This document shows positions 28,488 through 37,985 of a stretch of DNA of 64,000 nt, one piece after another. Under the pieces are notes generated by a model, which was not told where the DNA came from, made no database searches, and saw only the letters and a list, made by a program, of their open reading frames with translations. The DNA is from an uncultured Lachnospiraceae bacterium. Lineage in GTDB: Bacteria; Bacillota; Clostridia; Lachnospirales; Lachnospiraceae. How positions within the stretch are numbered: the stretch's first letter is position 1; each line of letters opens with the position of its first letter. The DNA lies in the NCBI GenBank assembly GCA_947626745.1, contig CANQTF010000005.1, positions 1 through 64,000 on the forward strand. Reading direction: 5' to 3'. A program made the position numbers and the translations under genes.

Positions 28488-29363
28488 ATGGCTGATGAGG
28501 TAATGAGCGCCGCTGCGGATGCGCAGGCGGAGAAGAAAAGATTAAAGGAAGAGCGCAGGAAGCTGAAAAACGAGCAGAAGGCGCAGCGCAAAGAGGCGAA
28601 GCAGCGCGCCAAGGAGATATCCAAGCAGGAGGCGGCGCTTTCCGAGGACGAGGAGGCGGGCGGCGTCTCCGTCGTTTTAGTAACGATTGTTATTGTTATT
28701 ATCTGGCTGGCGATCCTGTGCCTTCTCATCAAGCTGGACGTGGGCGGCTTCGGCTCCGGCGTGCTGGCGCCGGTCCTGAAGGACGTGCCGGTCATCAACA
28801 AGATCCTGCCGGCTGATTCCGTGGTCACCACGGACGACGGGGAGGCTTACGGCGGTTACACGAGTCTGCGCGAGGCGGTGGACTACATAACGGAGCTGGA
28901 GCTGGAGCTGGAGATCGCGCAGAACGCGAACAACACGGACTCCGAGGAGCTGGAGGAGCTGCGGGCGGAGATCGACAGACTGCAGACCTTCGAGGACGCG
29001 CAGGTGGAGTTCGAGCGGATCAAGACGGAGTTTTACGAGGAAGTCGTCTACGCCGAGAACGGGCCGGGGCCGGAAGAATACCAGAAGTATTACGAGTCGA
29101 TGGATCCCGCCACGGCAGAGTATCTGTACAAGCAGGTAGTGGAGCAGGCGGAGGCGGACAAGGAGATCCAAGATTACGCACAGGCTTACTCCGAGATGAA
29201 GCCGGCAGCCGCGGCCGCGATCTTTGAGTCGATGACGGACGATCTCGATCTGGCGGCGAAGATCCTCTATGAGATGAGCGCGGAGGACAGGGGCGCGGTA
29301 CTGGGCGCTATGGATCCGGAGATCGCTGCCAGACTGACGAAGATCATGGATCCCGATTCCTAG
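28488..29363 (+). CDS. MgtE N-domain-like flagellar protein (MotE-like)
   Basis: TM segment plus 'AAAAIFESMTDDLDLAAKILYEMSAEDRGAVLGAMDPEIAARLTKIM' MgtE-like repeat. Confidence 0.75.
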   Translation: MADEVMSAAADAQAEKKRLKEERRKLKNEQKAQRKEAKQRAKEISKQEAALSEDEEAGGVSVVLVTIVIVIIWLAILCLLIKLDVGGFGSGVLAPVLKDVPVINKILPADSVVTTDDGEAYGGYTSLREAVDYITELELELEIAQNANNTDSEELEELRAEIDRLQTFEDAQVEFERIKTEFYEEVVYAENGPGPEEYQKYYESMDPATAEYLYKQVVEQAEADKEIQDYAQAYSEMKPAAAAAIFESMTDDLDLAAKILYEMSAEDRGAVLGAMDPEIAARLTKIMDPDS

Positions 29364-29433
29364 GAGACGGATGTCCGGATATTTTTTTCGGGAAAATGTC
29401 TGCCGCGACTTTAGAAACCGCGGGATAAGACCG

Positions 29434-29499
29434 ATATATATGGTAGCGGCGCAGGCGTATGCGCGCCCCGCCGCGCCTATATATAGATGCCGTAAGGCA
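29434..29499 (+). ncRNA. Structured intergenic/leader RNA candidate upstream of fliK
   Basis: A/T palindromic flanks around a GC-rich fold plus tgcc-GTAA-ggca tetraloop hairpin. Confidence 0.3.
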
Positions 29500-29534
29500 C
29501 AGTACCTTGAAAACTTAAGAAAGGAGGACAGAGT

Positions 29535-31058
29535 ATGACTGTAAACAATGTGAACGCTCTGCTGAACTTCACGACGCCGCAGACGAATCAGACGGATACG
29601 GTGTCAAAGCAGGACGGCAGCTTCGGTCAGGCCATGTCGAAGGCGGGCGAGACGCTCAAAAACCTTCAGACGGAGAACATCGGCACAGCCGCATCGGCAG
29701 TGCAGCCGGCACAGCCCGCGGACAACACGGCGAAGACTGGCAGAGATGTGCAGACGAAGGAGACGGGGCAGACGGCGGCGGACGATACCGGCAGGGCAAA
29801 GGACGCGGCGGCGCAGGACGACAGCGGGGCCGTGAAGGACGCCGAGAACGGCGCTAAGACGGACGCGGCACAGGACGAAGCCGCGGAAGAGGTCGAGAGA
29901 TCGGCCAAGGAGCTGGTGAAGCAGGTCGCGGACGAGATGGACGTGAGCGAAGAGGAAGTGGAAGCGGCTATGGCGGCGTTGGGACTTGTTCCGGCGGAAT
30001 TGTTTGACACAGGCAATCTCAGGCAGCTTCTGCTCGCGATATCGGACAGCGGTGAAGACGGGCTTGCGCTTGTGACAGACGAGGCGCTCTACGGCAGCAT
30101 GCGGAATCTTTTTGCGGCAGCGGAGGAAAACCTGCAGGGCTTACAGGAAGAGCTGGGGCTGAGCGGAGAAGAGCTGGAAGCACTGCTTAAGCAGGTGACG
30201 GCAGCACAGGAAGCGCAGCAGACGGCAGTCGTCGAGGAGACACCGGATCAGGAGGACGGCATCGAGACGTTCGGTCCGACACAGGAACCGGCGGAGAGTC
30301 TGGAAGGAATGAAGGACTACACGGTGACGGTGCAGAGAGACGGCGAGACGGTTCAGGTGAAAGTGACCGTGGACGACGAAAGCAACGGCAAGAGCGTTCA
30401 GGAGGAAGTGACAGACGCACCGAAAGAGGAGGTGCAGACCGATCACAGGGCGAGACAGCGGGAGGCTTCCCCGGAGCATGGCAGAGGGGATGGCAGTCAG
30501 GCGGACAGCGGCGCAAACGCTTTCTTGCAGAATCCGGACAAAGCGGAGTTTGGCATAGAGACGCCGGCGCCCGTAAGCGCAGGATATCAGTCGGCGCAGA
30601 CGCAGGAGATCATGGATCAGATCCTGGATTACATGAAGATCAACCTGAAAGCCGATACGCAGGAACTGCAGATGCAGCTTCATCCCGCAAGTCTGGGAAC
30701 GGTCAACGTGCAGATCGCGTCGAAGGACGGAGCGATCACGGCACAGATCACCACGCAGAACGAGACAGTGCGCGCGGTGGTGGAAACACAGCTGATCCAG
30801 CTGAAACAGCAGTTCGAGGAACAGGGAATCAAAGTGGACGCAGTGGAAGTCACGGTGGCGAATCATCAGTATGGCGAGCAGTTTTCGCAGGAACGTGAGG
30901 ACGCGGACGAACAGGCACGCAGATCCGCCAAGAGAACAAGACGGATCAATCTCGGTGAGCCGGACGCAGAGGAAGGCTTGGAAGAGATGGAAGAGCCGGA
31001 GCGCATCGCGGTGGAGATGATGCGGGCCAACGGCGGCACGGTGGACTATACTGCATGA
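29535..31058 (+). CDS. fliK: Flagellar hook-length control protein FliK
   Basis: Low-complexity N-terminus and Flg_hook C-terminus 'LQMQLHPASLGTVNVQIASKDGAITAQITTQNETVRAVVETQLIQLKQQFEEQGIKVDAVEV'. Confidence 0.93.
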   Translation: MTVNNVNALLNFTTPQTNQTDTVSKQDGSFGQAMSKAGETLKNLQTENIGTAASAVQPAQPADNTAKTGRDVQTKETGQTAADDTGRAKDAAAQDDSGAVKDAENGAKTDAAQDEAAEEVERSAKELVKQVADEMDVSEEEVEAAMAALGLVPAELFDTGNLRQLLLAISDSGEDGLALVTDEALYGSMRNLFAAAEENLQGLQEELGLSGEELEALLKQVTAAQEAQQTAVVEETPDQEDGIETFGPTQEPAESLEGMKDYTVTVQRDGETVQVKVTVDDESNGKSVQEEVTDAPKEEVQTDHRARQREASPEHGRGDGSQADSGANAFLQNPDKAEFGIETPAPVSAGYQSAQTQEIMDQILDYMKINLKADTQELQMQLHPASLGTVNVQIASKDGAITAQITTQNETVRAVVETQLIQLKQQFEEQGIKVDAVEVTVANHQYGEQFSQEREDADEQARRSAKRTRRINLGEPDAEEGLEEMEEPERIAVEMMRANGGTVDYTA

Positions 31059-31083
31059 CGACATTACGGAAAGGAGTGAGGAT

Positions 31084-31821
31084 ATGGGAGTAGTACAGGA
31101 AGTCAAGGACGGTCAATTCGTCGAGAGTACGGCGCAGGCGACCAAGAAAGAAGAAGAGAAGAAAAAGACCGGCAACGACAGCCTCGGCAAGGACGCTTTC
31201 TTACAGCTTCTGGTGGCACAGATGAAATATCAGGATCCTTTGGAGCCTACCTCCAACACGGAGTACATTTCACAGTTCGCGACCTTCTCGGAGCTGGAGC
31301 AGATGCAGAACATGAGCGCGACGCTGGAGCTTTCGAGAGCCTCTTCTCTGGTAGGGCAGACGGTGATGATGAACGTGACGGACAGCTCGGGCAGAGAGAC
31401 TTATGTACAGGGAAATGTGGACTACGTGAAGTACGAGAACGGCAAGGTCTATCTTTCCATCGGCGGAGAACTCTACTCGATGGACGATCTGGACACGGTT
31501 GCGGACGAGAAATACCTGTCGGCATACAAGCTGGGCGCGGAGGTCTTGAATCTCTTGAACAAGCTGCCTGAGATCGGTATGCTGACGACGGATTACAGGA
31601 CGCAGGTGGAGCGCTTGGGGGAGATCGTCACGAATATGTCGGAGTACGAGAAGAGTTTCCTGACGGATGAGGACTTCGAGAAAGCGCAGGAGTACATCGA
31701 CAAGATGAAGAGCATCGTTCCGACGGGCGATGAGGAGGACGCTGCGGATAAGACCGAGGATAAGGGCGCAGCGGACGACGGAGACGACAGCAAGGACGCG
31801 GATCAGACGGACGGAGAATAA
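31084..31821 (+). CDS. flgD: Flagellar hook capping protein FlgD
   Basis: 'LGKDAFLQLLVAQMKYQDPLEPTSNTEYISQFATFSELEQMQNM'. Confidence 0.97.
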   Translation: MGVVQEVKDGQFVESTAQATKKEEEKKKTGNDSLGKDAFLQLLVAQMKYQDPLEPTSNTEYISQFATFSELEQMQNMSATLELSRASSLVGQTVMMNVTDSSGRETYVQGNVDYVKYENGKVYLSIGGELYSMDDLDTVADEKYLSAYKLGAEVLNLLNKLPEIGMLTTDYRTQVERLGEIVTNMSEYEKSFLTDEDFEKAQEYIDKMKSIVPTGDEEDAADKTEDKGAADDGDDSKDADQTDGE

Positions 31822-31838
31822 GAGCGGAGGGATAAGCT

Positions 31839-32243
31839 ATGAAGATTCAGGGCAATCAATTCCTTTCCATCGAACGGCTGCAGGATCAATATCTGAATGC
31901 GGCGAAGAAACAGGCAGGGACGCCTAAGACAGACGAACCGAGTTTCCGGGATATCCTGAACGGCAAGACGCAGGGGATCGGCACGGAAAGCGAGGTCAGG
32001 TTTTCCAAGCACGCGGCAAATCGGCTGCTCGACCGAAATATCGAGCTGACCAGGGATCAGGTGGAACGCCTGAATCTGGGAGCGGCCAAAGCCGGCGCGA
32101 AAGGGATCAACGAGTCGTTAGTCATTGTCGATTCACTGGCATTCATCGTGAACGTACCCAATCAGACGGTCATCACGGCCATGGATCAGACAGAGACGGA
32201 CGAGAACGTATTTACCAATATTGACGGAGCCGTTATCATATAA
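31839..32243 (+). CDS. Flagellar operon protein (TIGR02530-like)
   Basis: 'VRFSKHAANRLLDRNIELTRDQVERLNLGAAKAGAKGINESLVIVDSLAFIVNVPNQTVITAMD'. Confidence 0.9.
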   Translation: MKIQGNQFLSIERLQDQYLNAAKKQAGTPKTDEPSFRDILNGKTQGIGTESEVRFSKHAANRLLDRNIELTRDQVERLNLGAAKAGAKGINESLVIVDSLAFIVNVPNQTVITAMDQTETDENVFTNIDGAVII

Positions 32244-32267
32244 GCCGGACCTTCGTGGAGGCTTACG

Positions 32268-32322
32268 ACCCCTGAATGACAGACGGGGTTTCAAGGATTC
32301 CGGGGAATCCGAACGGTTTCGG
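32268..32322 (+). other. Cluster of three small stem-loops upstream of flgE
   Basis: acccc(12 nt)ggggt; ggattc-cggg-gaatcc; ccgaa-cggt-ttcgg (last two overlap by 2 nt). Confidence 0.5.
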
Positions 32323-32349
32323 AACGAATAGCAAGGAGGTCATTTCATT

Positions 32350-34416
32350 ATGATGAGATCACTTTTCTCTGGTGTTGCGGGTCTTAAGACGCACCAGACA
32401 AGAATGGACGTTATCGGTAACAATATCGCCAATGTCAACAGTACGGCGTACAAATCACAGAACATGGTATTCAACGATCTGCTCTATCAGCAGACACAGG
32501 CGGCTTCCGGCGCAAATGCGACGACCGGACGCGGCGGCATCAACCCCAGACAGATCGGTCTGGGCTCCAAGACCGGCTCGATCACTACGGCCATCGACCA
32601 GCAGGGCGGTGCGCAGAACACGAACAACCCGTGGGACATCATGATCGAGGGAGACGCGTTCTTCATCGTCAACGACGGCTCGCAGAACTTCTTCACGAGA
32701 GACGGTTCTTTCACCGTGGATGGCGCGGGCAACCTCGTCAGCGCGAGCACCGGCTATACGGTCATGGGCTGGCAGGTAGACCCGAGCACGGGCGAGGTGC
32801 GCTCCGACGTGGTATCGGCGCTGCGCGTCATGAGCCCGGAGAATATGACGGCGCAGCCGGAGGCGACTTCGATGGCGTACATGAGCGGTATCCTCGACAA
32901 GACGGACACCGATATCAACAGCACCAAGGGCGCGGTCCGCACGCTGAAATTCTATGACGCGCAGGGCTACGCATACACGGCGCTCTTCAGCGTACACGGC
33001 ACGGGCAGCGACGACGTGTTCCGCGTGCAGCTGGACGACATTCAGGACGAGGACGGCGTGTCCCTCGTCAAGAAGTACGGTCTCTCCAGCATCGAGCAGA
33101 TCGCCAACTTCGGCGAGAACAGCGTGAGATCCACCACCTCCGTCTACGGGCTGGCGGACGGCGTGACCTACGACAGCGGGACGAACACCTTCACGCTGGA
33201 ACAGGCCATGGATTCCCTTCTGAAAAACTACAGCGACAACGCGCTGGTGGTCGCGGCGGGCAAGGACGCCACAATCAGTGAGATCAAGGGCACGGCTGTG
33301 GGCAATACCGGCACGGTGTCTGTCGCGAAAGGCGATAAGGTCAAGGTAAAGGGCTCGGTGACGCTCACCAGAGACCAGCTGGAGGCTTCCCCCTACAACC
33401 TGATCTTCAATGAGGATAACAGTACCTATTATAAGAAGAAGGCCGACAACGATCCACAGAGCGATCCGATCACCGGCGCTAGCCCTGACGACATAACAGC
33501 GGCGTGGAAGAACGTCCTGACCGGCATGAAAGGGCTGGACACGGTCGATCCGAACAGCCTTGTGATCACGCAGGACGGCGACAAGGTGACCGTTACCTTT
33601 GCGGCGGAGTTCGAGGCGACGCAGGATTCCCAGTACAACGCCCAGACCAAGGTGTTCGGCACGACCATCGAGAACACGGAGACCAACGCAAAGCAGGTCC
33701 TCGAGCAGGTCTATAACATGAAGGACGGCGACGGCAAGACCTACGGTCTGGACTTCGTCGGACCGGACGGCCGGGCGCAGATCACCGTGACCGAGACGAC
33801 CAAGGGCAACCAGCTCGTGTTCGACCACGACACGGGTAAGTTCTCCTACATCGGCACGCAGGGAAACGACACGGCGACGCTGGTATTCAACGATTCGGCT
33901 TCCAGCCTGTCGGGCGAGACGGTGCAGCTGACCCAGTTCAGCGATATCGACATCGACTTTGCGTCCATCTCCAACGTCGGCAACGGCGGCAAGTGTACCC
34001 TCGAGATGACCTCCGGGTCGAGAGAGCAGAGCGCGATAGGCGCGGGCCGCAGGACCGGCGAGCTGATCGGTCTCGAGGTGGGACAGGACGGCACGATCAC
34101 GGCGTCTTATGACAACGGGCTGACCAAGACCCTCGGACAGATCGCGGTGGCGGAGTTCGCCAATGCGTCGGGTCTTGCGAAGGCGGGCAACAACCTCTAT
34201 TCCGCGACCCAGAACTCCGGCGAGTTCGACGGCGTGGGCGTTGACATCACCGCCAACGGCGGCCAGATGACCTCCGGTTATCTGGAGATGAGCAACGTAG
34301 ACCTGTCCTCCGAGTTCACCACCATGATCACGACACAGCGTGGTTTCCAGGCAAACAGCCGTATCATCACGGTTTCCGATACGATGCTTGAGGAACTCGT
34401 CAACCTGAAGAGATAA
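32350..34416 (+). CDS. flgE: Flagellar hook protein FlgE
   Basis: 'MRSLFSGVAGLKTHQTRMDVIGNNIANVNSTAYKSQNMVFNDLLYQ' and C-terminal 'SSEFTTMITTQRGFQANSRIITVSDTMLEELVNLKR'. Confidence 0.98.
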   Translation: MMRSLFSGVAGLKTHQTRMDVIGNNIANVNSTAYKSQNMVFNDLLYQQTQAASGANATTGRGGINPRQIGLGSKTGSITTAIDQQGGAQNTNNPWDIMIEGDAFFIVNDGSQNFFTRDGSFTVDGAGNLVSASTGYTVMGWQVDPSTGEVRSDVVSALRVMSPENMTAQPEATSMAYMSGILDKTDTDINSTKGAVRTLKFYDAQGYAYTALFSVHGTGSDDVFRVQLDDIQDEDGVSLVKKYGLSSIEQIANFGENSVRSTTSVYGLADGVTYDSGTNTFTLEQAMDSLLKNYSDNALVVAAGKDATISEIKGTAVGNTGTVSVAKGDKVKVKGSVTLTRDQLEASPYNLIFNEDNSTYYKKKADNDPQSDPITGASPDDITAAWKNVLTGMKGLDTVDPNSLVITQDGDKVTVTFAAEFEATQDSQYNAQTKVFGTTIENTETNAKQVLEQVYNMKDGDGKTYGLDFVGPDGRAQITVTETTKGNQLVFDHDTGKFSYIGTQGNDTATLVFNDSASSLSGETVQLTQFSDIDIDFASISNVGNGGKCTLEMTSGSREQSAIGAGRRTGELIGLEVGQDGTITASYDNGLTKTLGQIAVAEFANASGLAKAGNNLYSATQNSGEFDGVGVDITANGGQMTSGYLEMSNVDLSSEFTTMITTQRGFQANSRIITVSDTMLEELVNLKR

Positions 34417-34431
34417 GGATAAAGGAAAAGC

Positions 34432-34462
34432 GCCCCTCCGCAGCTGCGGAGGGGCATTTTTT
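34432..34462 (+). terminator. Strong intrinsic terminator inside fla/che cluster
   Basis: gcccctccgca-gc-tgcggaggggc + atttttt, perfect 11-bp stem. Confidence 0.92.
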
Positions 34463-34491
34463 GCGGGCGGGCGCGTCTGGTAAATTTTGTT

Positions 34492-34520
34492 TTGTAATTT
34501 CACGGCATATGTGATAAAAT
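34492..34520 (+). promoter_or_regulatory. Candidate sigma-A promoter for the second fla/che transcription unit
   Basis: TTGTAA - 17 nt - TAAAAT between terminator and flbD. Confidence 0.65.
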
Positions 34521-34572
34521 ATAAAAGCTAATACAGCGATATGCATAGTTATGCATTGTTTCGGAGAGCGGT

Positions 34573-34758
34573 ATGATCGAAGTAACGAAGATAAACGGCG
34601 TAAAAATCCTTGTCAATCCGGATCTGCTCGAGCTGGTCGAGGAGACGCCCGACACTGTGCTGACATTTACGACAGGACGGAAAATAATTGTCAAAGAGAG
34701 TAGACAAGAAGTGAAAAATTTAGTAAAATCGTATAGAAAGGATATTTTTGCAGATTAG
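34573..34758 (+). CDS. flbD: Flagellar FlbD family protein
   Basis: 'MIEVTKINGVKILVNPDLLELVEETPDTVLTFTTGRKIIVKES'. Confidence 0.95.
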   Translation: MIEVTKINGVKILVNPDLLELVEETPDTVLTFTTGRKIIVKESRQEVKNLVKSYRKDIFAD

Positions 34759-34778
34759 TGTAAAGTGGGTACATACGT

Positions 34779-35591
34779 ATGGATATAGCTTCGATTATCG
34801 GTTTGGTGGCGTGCTTTGTCCTGATGGTATTCGGTATCGTCTTTGACAAGGACACGGGCGTCAACTTCAGCGTTATAGTGGGATTCTTGGATGTGCCGTC
34901 GGCGCTCATCACCTTCGGCGGATCTTTCATGTGTATTCTTGCCAGCTATAAGCTGCCGGATTTCCTCGGCGGCCTTAAGAGCATCAAGCTGATCTTCAAG
35001 ACGGCGACGATGAATGTCTCCGAGATCATTCAGAAGATCATAGATCTCTCCAATGTGGCTCGTAAAGAGGGCTTGCTTTCTCTGGAGGAGGCGGCCAGCG
35101 AGATCGATGACGATTTCCTCAAAAAAGGGATTCTGCTCGTCGTGGACGGCACGGATCCCGAACTTGTGCGCGCCATTATGGAGACGGAGCTTGCCAGTGT
35201 GGAGGGCCGGCATAAGAGCAAGATCGGCTTTTGGGAGAACCTCGGTTCCATGGGTCCTGCGTGGGGTATGATCGGCACGCTGATCGGACTGATCAACATG
35301 CTGCGAGACCTGTCCGACTTTGCGTCTATCGGTCCTAACATGGCGGTCGCTCTGGTCACGACGCTGTACGGCTCCGTGCTGGCCAACTGGATCTGTGCGC
35401 CCGTGGCTACCAAGCTGAAGGGCAGGAACGACGAAGAGATGATGGTGAAGGAGATAGAAGTCGAAGGGCTTCTGTCCATTCAGGCGGGTGAAAATCCCCG
35501 TGTCATAGAGGAAAAGCTGAAATCTTTCTTAGCGCCCGGTGACAGGAAATCTCCGAACGATGAAGCCGGAGGTGAGGCCGATGGCGAATAG
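34779..35591 (+). CDS. motA: Flagellar motor stator protein MotA
   Basis: 'FWENLGSMGPAWGMIGTLIGLINML', four TM segments. Confidence 0.97.
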   Translation: MDIASIIGLVACFVLMVFGIVFDKDTGVNFSVIVGFLDVPSALITFGGSFMCILASYKLPDFLGGLKSIKLIFKTATMNVSEIIQKIIDLSNVARKEGLLSLEEAASEIDDDFLKKGILLVVDGTDPELVRAIMETELASVEGRHKSKIGFWENLGSMGPAWGMIGTLIGLINMLRDLSDFASIGPNMAVALVTTLYGSVLANWICAPVATKLKGRNDEEMMVKEIEVEGLLSIQAGENPRVIEEKLKSFLAPGDRKSPNDEAGGEADGE

Positions 35592-36390
35592 GAAGCCTGA
35601 CGAGCCCAAGAAGGGCGCGCCTGCCTGGCAGAGTACCTTTGCCGACCTGATGAATCTGCTGCTGTGCTTCTTCGTGCTGCTCTTTGCGATGTCAAGCATC
35701 GACGAGGATAAGCAGGAACAGATCATCGCCTCTTTCAACAATATGTTTTCCGTCTTTGACGGCGGCGCTACCGCGATCGGCGACGGTATGCTGATCAGCA
35801 ACGGCGTCAGCCAGCTCAACGAGCTGGACCAGTACATCAACAGCACGGGCAAGATGGACGATGAGGGCGAGGTCGTGGACGACGATCTGGCAAATGCGCA
35901 GGAGAAGTTAGAGGAAGCGCAGCTCGAGGAGTCCGAACAGCTTGCCGAGAAGATACAGGAAGCGATCGACGAACAGAATATGGGAAGTGAGATCGACATC
36001 GACTTTACGGCCCAGTATGTGCAGCTCACGATGAAGGGCGGTATCCTCTTCGATTCCGGAAGCGTGGAGCTGAAGCCGGAAGCGCTGCCCGTCTTGGATC
36101 AGGTGGGGGTCATCCTGCAGCGGTACGCGCAGGGCACGATCGAGATCGAGGGACACACGGACAATGTGCCGATGTCCGGCGCCAAGTATTCCAACAACGA
36201 CGAGCTGAGCTCGGGACGTGCGCTCTCCGTATTCGACTATCTGCTCTCGATTACGGATCTCGACCCGGCCAACGTCAAGCACGCGGGCAGAGGCGAGTAT
36301 GTGCCGATCGCGGACAATTCCACGCCGGAGGGCAGGAGCCGCAACAGGCGCGTTGAGATCAAGATATACAACACGCTCAGTTCTTATTAG
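35581..36390 (+). CDS. motB: Flagellar motor protein MotB
   Basis: 'PAWQSTFADLMNLLLCFFVLLFAMSS' plus OmpA-like 'IEIEGHTDNVPMSGAKYSNNDELSSGRALSV'; start refined to 35581. Confidence 0.96.
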   Translation: MANRKPDEPKKGAPAWQSTFADLMNLLLCFFVLLFAMSSIDEDKQEQIIASFNNMFSVFDGGATAIGDGMLISNGVSQLNELDQYINSTGKMDDEGEVVDDDLANAQEKLEEAQLEESEQLAEKIQEAIDEQNMGSEIDIDFTAQYVQLTMKGGILFDSGSVELKPEALPVLDQVGVILQRYAQGTIEIEGHTDNVPMSGAKYSNNDELSSGRALSVFDYLLSITDLDPANVKHAGRGEYVPIADNSTPEGRSRNRRVEIKIYNTLSSY

Positions 36391-36430
36391 AGATGATAGA
36401 TAAGATGTGTATAAAGGAGAATGTTCAGGC

Positions 36431-36961
36431 ATGAAGAAGAATCTGATTTCCATTGTCATATTGGCGCTTTTGATCGTCAATATCGTGCTGACCGCTATCA
36501 TGATGTTCAGCGTGGTGGGCTCTTCGAGAAAGACGGCGGCGCTCGTGGATAACATAGCGACGGCGCTCAATCTGGAGCTGGCGGCGTCCGGCGAGGCCGA
36601 GGAGGCCGAGGAGGTCGTTCCGATGTCCGATATCGCCACCTACGACATCACGGACAAGATGACGATACCGCTGAAGGTGGAGGTCAACGCAGACGGCGAG
36701 GAGGAGCAGCACTACTTTATCGTGAAGGTGACGCTGTCCATGAACACCAAGGCCGACGGCTACAAGGATTACGGCGAGACGCTCGCGGACAGGGAGAGCC
36801 TGATCAAGAGCGAGATCACGGACGTCATTCAGTCCCACACGGTCGATGAGGCGAGAAACGGGCAGGATCAGATCCGGCAGGAGATCCTCGACAGGCTCCA
36901 GACCATGTTTGACTCGGAATTTATCTTCAATGTATCCTTCAGTGACACTTTGATCCAATAG
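36431..36961 (+). CDS. fliL: Flagellar basal body-associated protein FliL
   Basis: N-terminal TM and FliL C-terminal 'RQEILDRLQTMFDSEFIFNVSFSDTLIQ'. Confidence 0.88.
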   Translation: MKKNLISIVILALLIVNIVLTAIMMFSVVGSSRKTAALVDNIATALNLELAASGEAEEAEEVVPMSDIATYDITDKMTIPLKVEVNADGEEEQHYFIVKVTLSMNTKADGYKDYGETLADRESLIKSEITDVIQSHTVDEARNGQDQIRQEILDRLQTMFDSEFIFNVSFSDTLIQ

Positions 36962-37000
36962 TGCCATTGCCCAAAATAGTGCCGCAGGAGGTGAACTTTC

Positions 37001-37981
37001 GTGGGAGAGGTACTGTCTCAAAGTGAGATCGACAATCTGCTCGCTGCCCTAAGCAGCGGTGAACTCGATGCAGACGACATGGGAGATTCCAGCGACAAGC
37101 AGGTCAAGAACTACGACTTTAAACGTCCTACCAAGTTCTCGAAGGAGCACCTGCGAACGCTGGAGATCATATATGAACACTACGGACGGCTCCTGTCCAC
37201 GAGTCTTCCGATCTACTTAAGAAAAAACGTGCAGATCTCGGTGGCCAGCTCCGAGACGGTCATCTTTTCGGAGTTTACGAACGCTCTGTCCAATCCGGTC
37301 ATTCTGGGGATCGTGAATTTCCAGCCGTTGGGCGGCACGATACTGATCGAGCTGGCGGCGCAGCTGGGATATGCGATGATCGACAGGATGTTAGGCGGTG
37401 CGGGCGAGCCGCTGGAAAAGAACAGGGACTTTACGGAAATAGAGATGACGATCATAGAGAAGATGATGGTGGTGTGCATGCAGCTCATGCGCGAGCCGTG
37501 GAAGAACGTGATCGACACGAATCCCGTGATGGAGCGTATCGAGACGAACTCACAGTTTGCACAGGTCATCGCCCCCAACGATATGATCGCGATCGTCACG
37601 CTGAACATGAAGATAGGCGATGTAGAAGGCTTCATGAATGTCTGCCTTCCGTTCTTCACACTGGAATCCATTATGGATAAGCTGAATACCAAGTACTGGT
37701 ATGCAACGCTTCAGGAACAGAAGGAGGAAGATCTGGAGGAGTACATCGAGGCGCTCATCAGAAGAGTGGATGTTCCGGTCAAGGCAGTGCTTGGCAGCAC
37801 GCGGGTGTCCGTCAACGATTTCATCAATCTGCAGGCGGGGGACATCATACGGCTCGACACCGACATCAAGGACGATCTGAAGGTCTATGTCGGCAATATT
37901 AAAAAATTCACCGCTTTACCGGGTTCGAGCAAGGATAAATACGCCGTGCGCGTAACGTCGGTGATCAGAGAGGGGGAATAG
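37001..37981 (+). CDS. fliM: Flagellar motor switch protein FliM
   Basis: 'VLSQSEIDNLLAALSSGEL', 'YDFKRPTKFSKEHLRTLEIIYEHYGRLLST'. Confidence 0.97.
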   Translation: MGEVLSQSEIDNLLAALSSGELDADDMGDSSDKQVKNYDFKRPTKFSKEHLRTLEIIYEHYGRLLSTSLPIYLRKNVQISVASSETVIFSEFTNALSNPVILGIVNFQPLGGTILIELAAQLGYAMIDRMLGGAGEPLEKNRDFTEIEMTIIEKMMVVCMQLMREPWKNVIDTNPVMERIETNSQFAQVIAPNDMIAIVTLNMKIGDVEGFMNVCLPFFTLESIMDKLNTKYWYATLQEQKEEDLEEYIEALIRRVDVPVKAVLGSTRVSVNDFINLQAGDIIRLDTDIKDDLKVYVGNIKKFTALPGSSKDKYAVRVTSVIREGE

Positions 37982-37985
37982 AAGC

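Noticed and set aside
29364-29534. c-di-GMP (GEMM) riboswitch in the fliK leader
   Set aside because: Could not find the conserved GEMM core or receptor motifs; kept only as an unspecified structured RNA.
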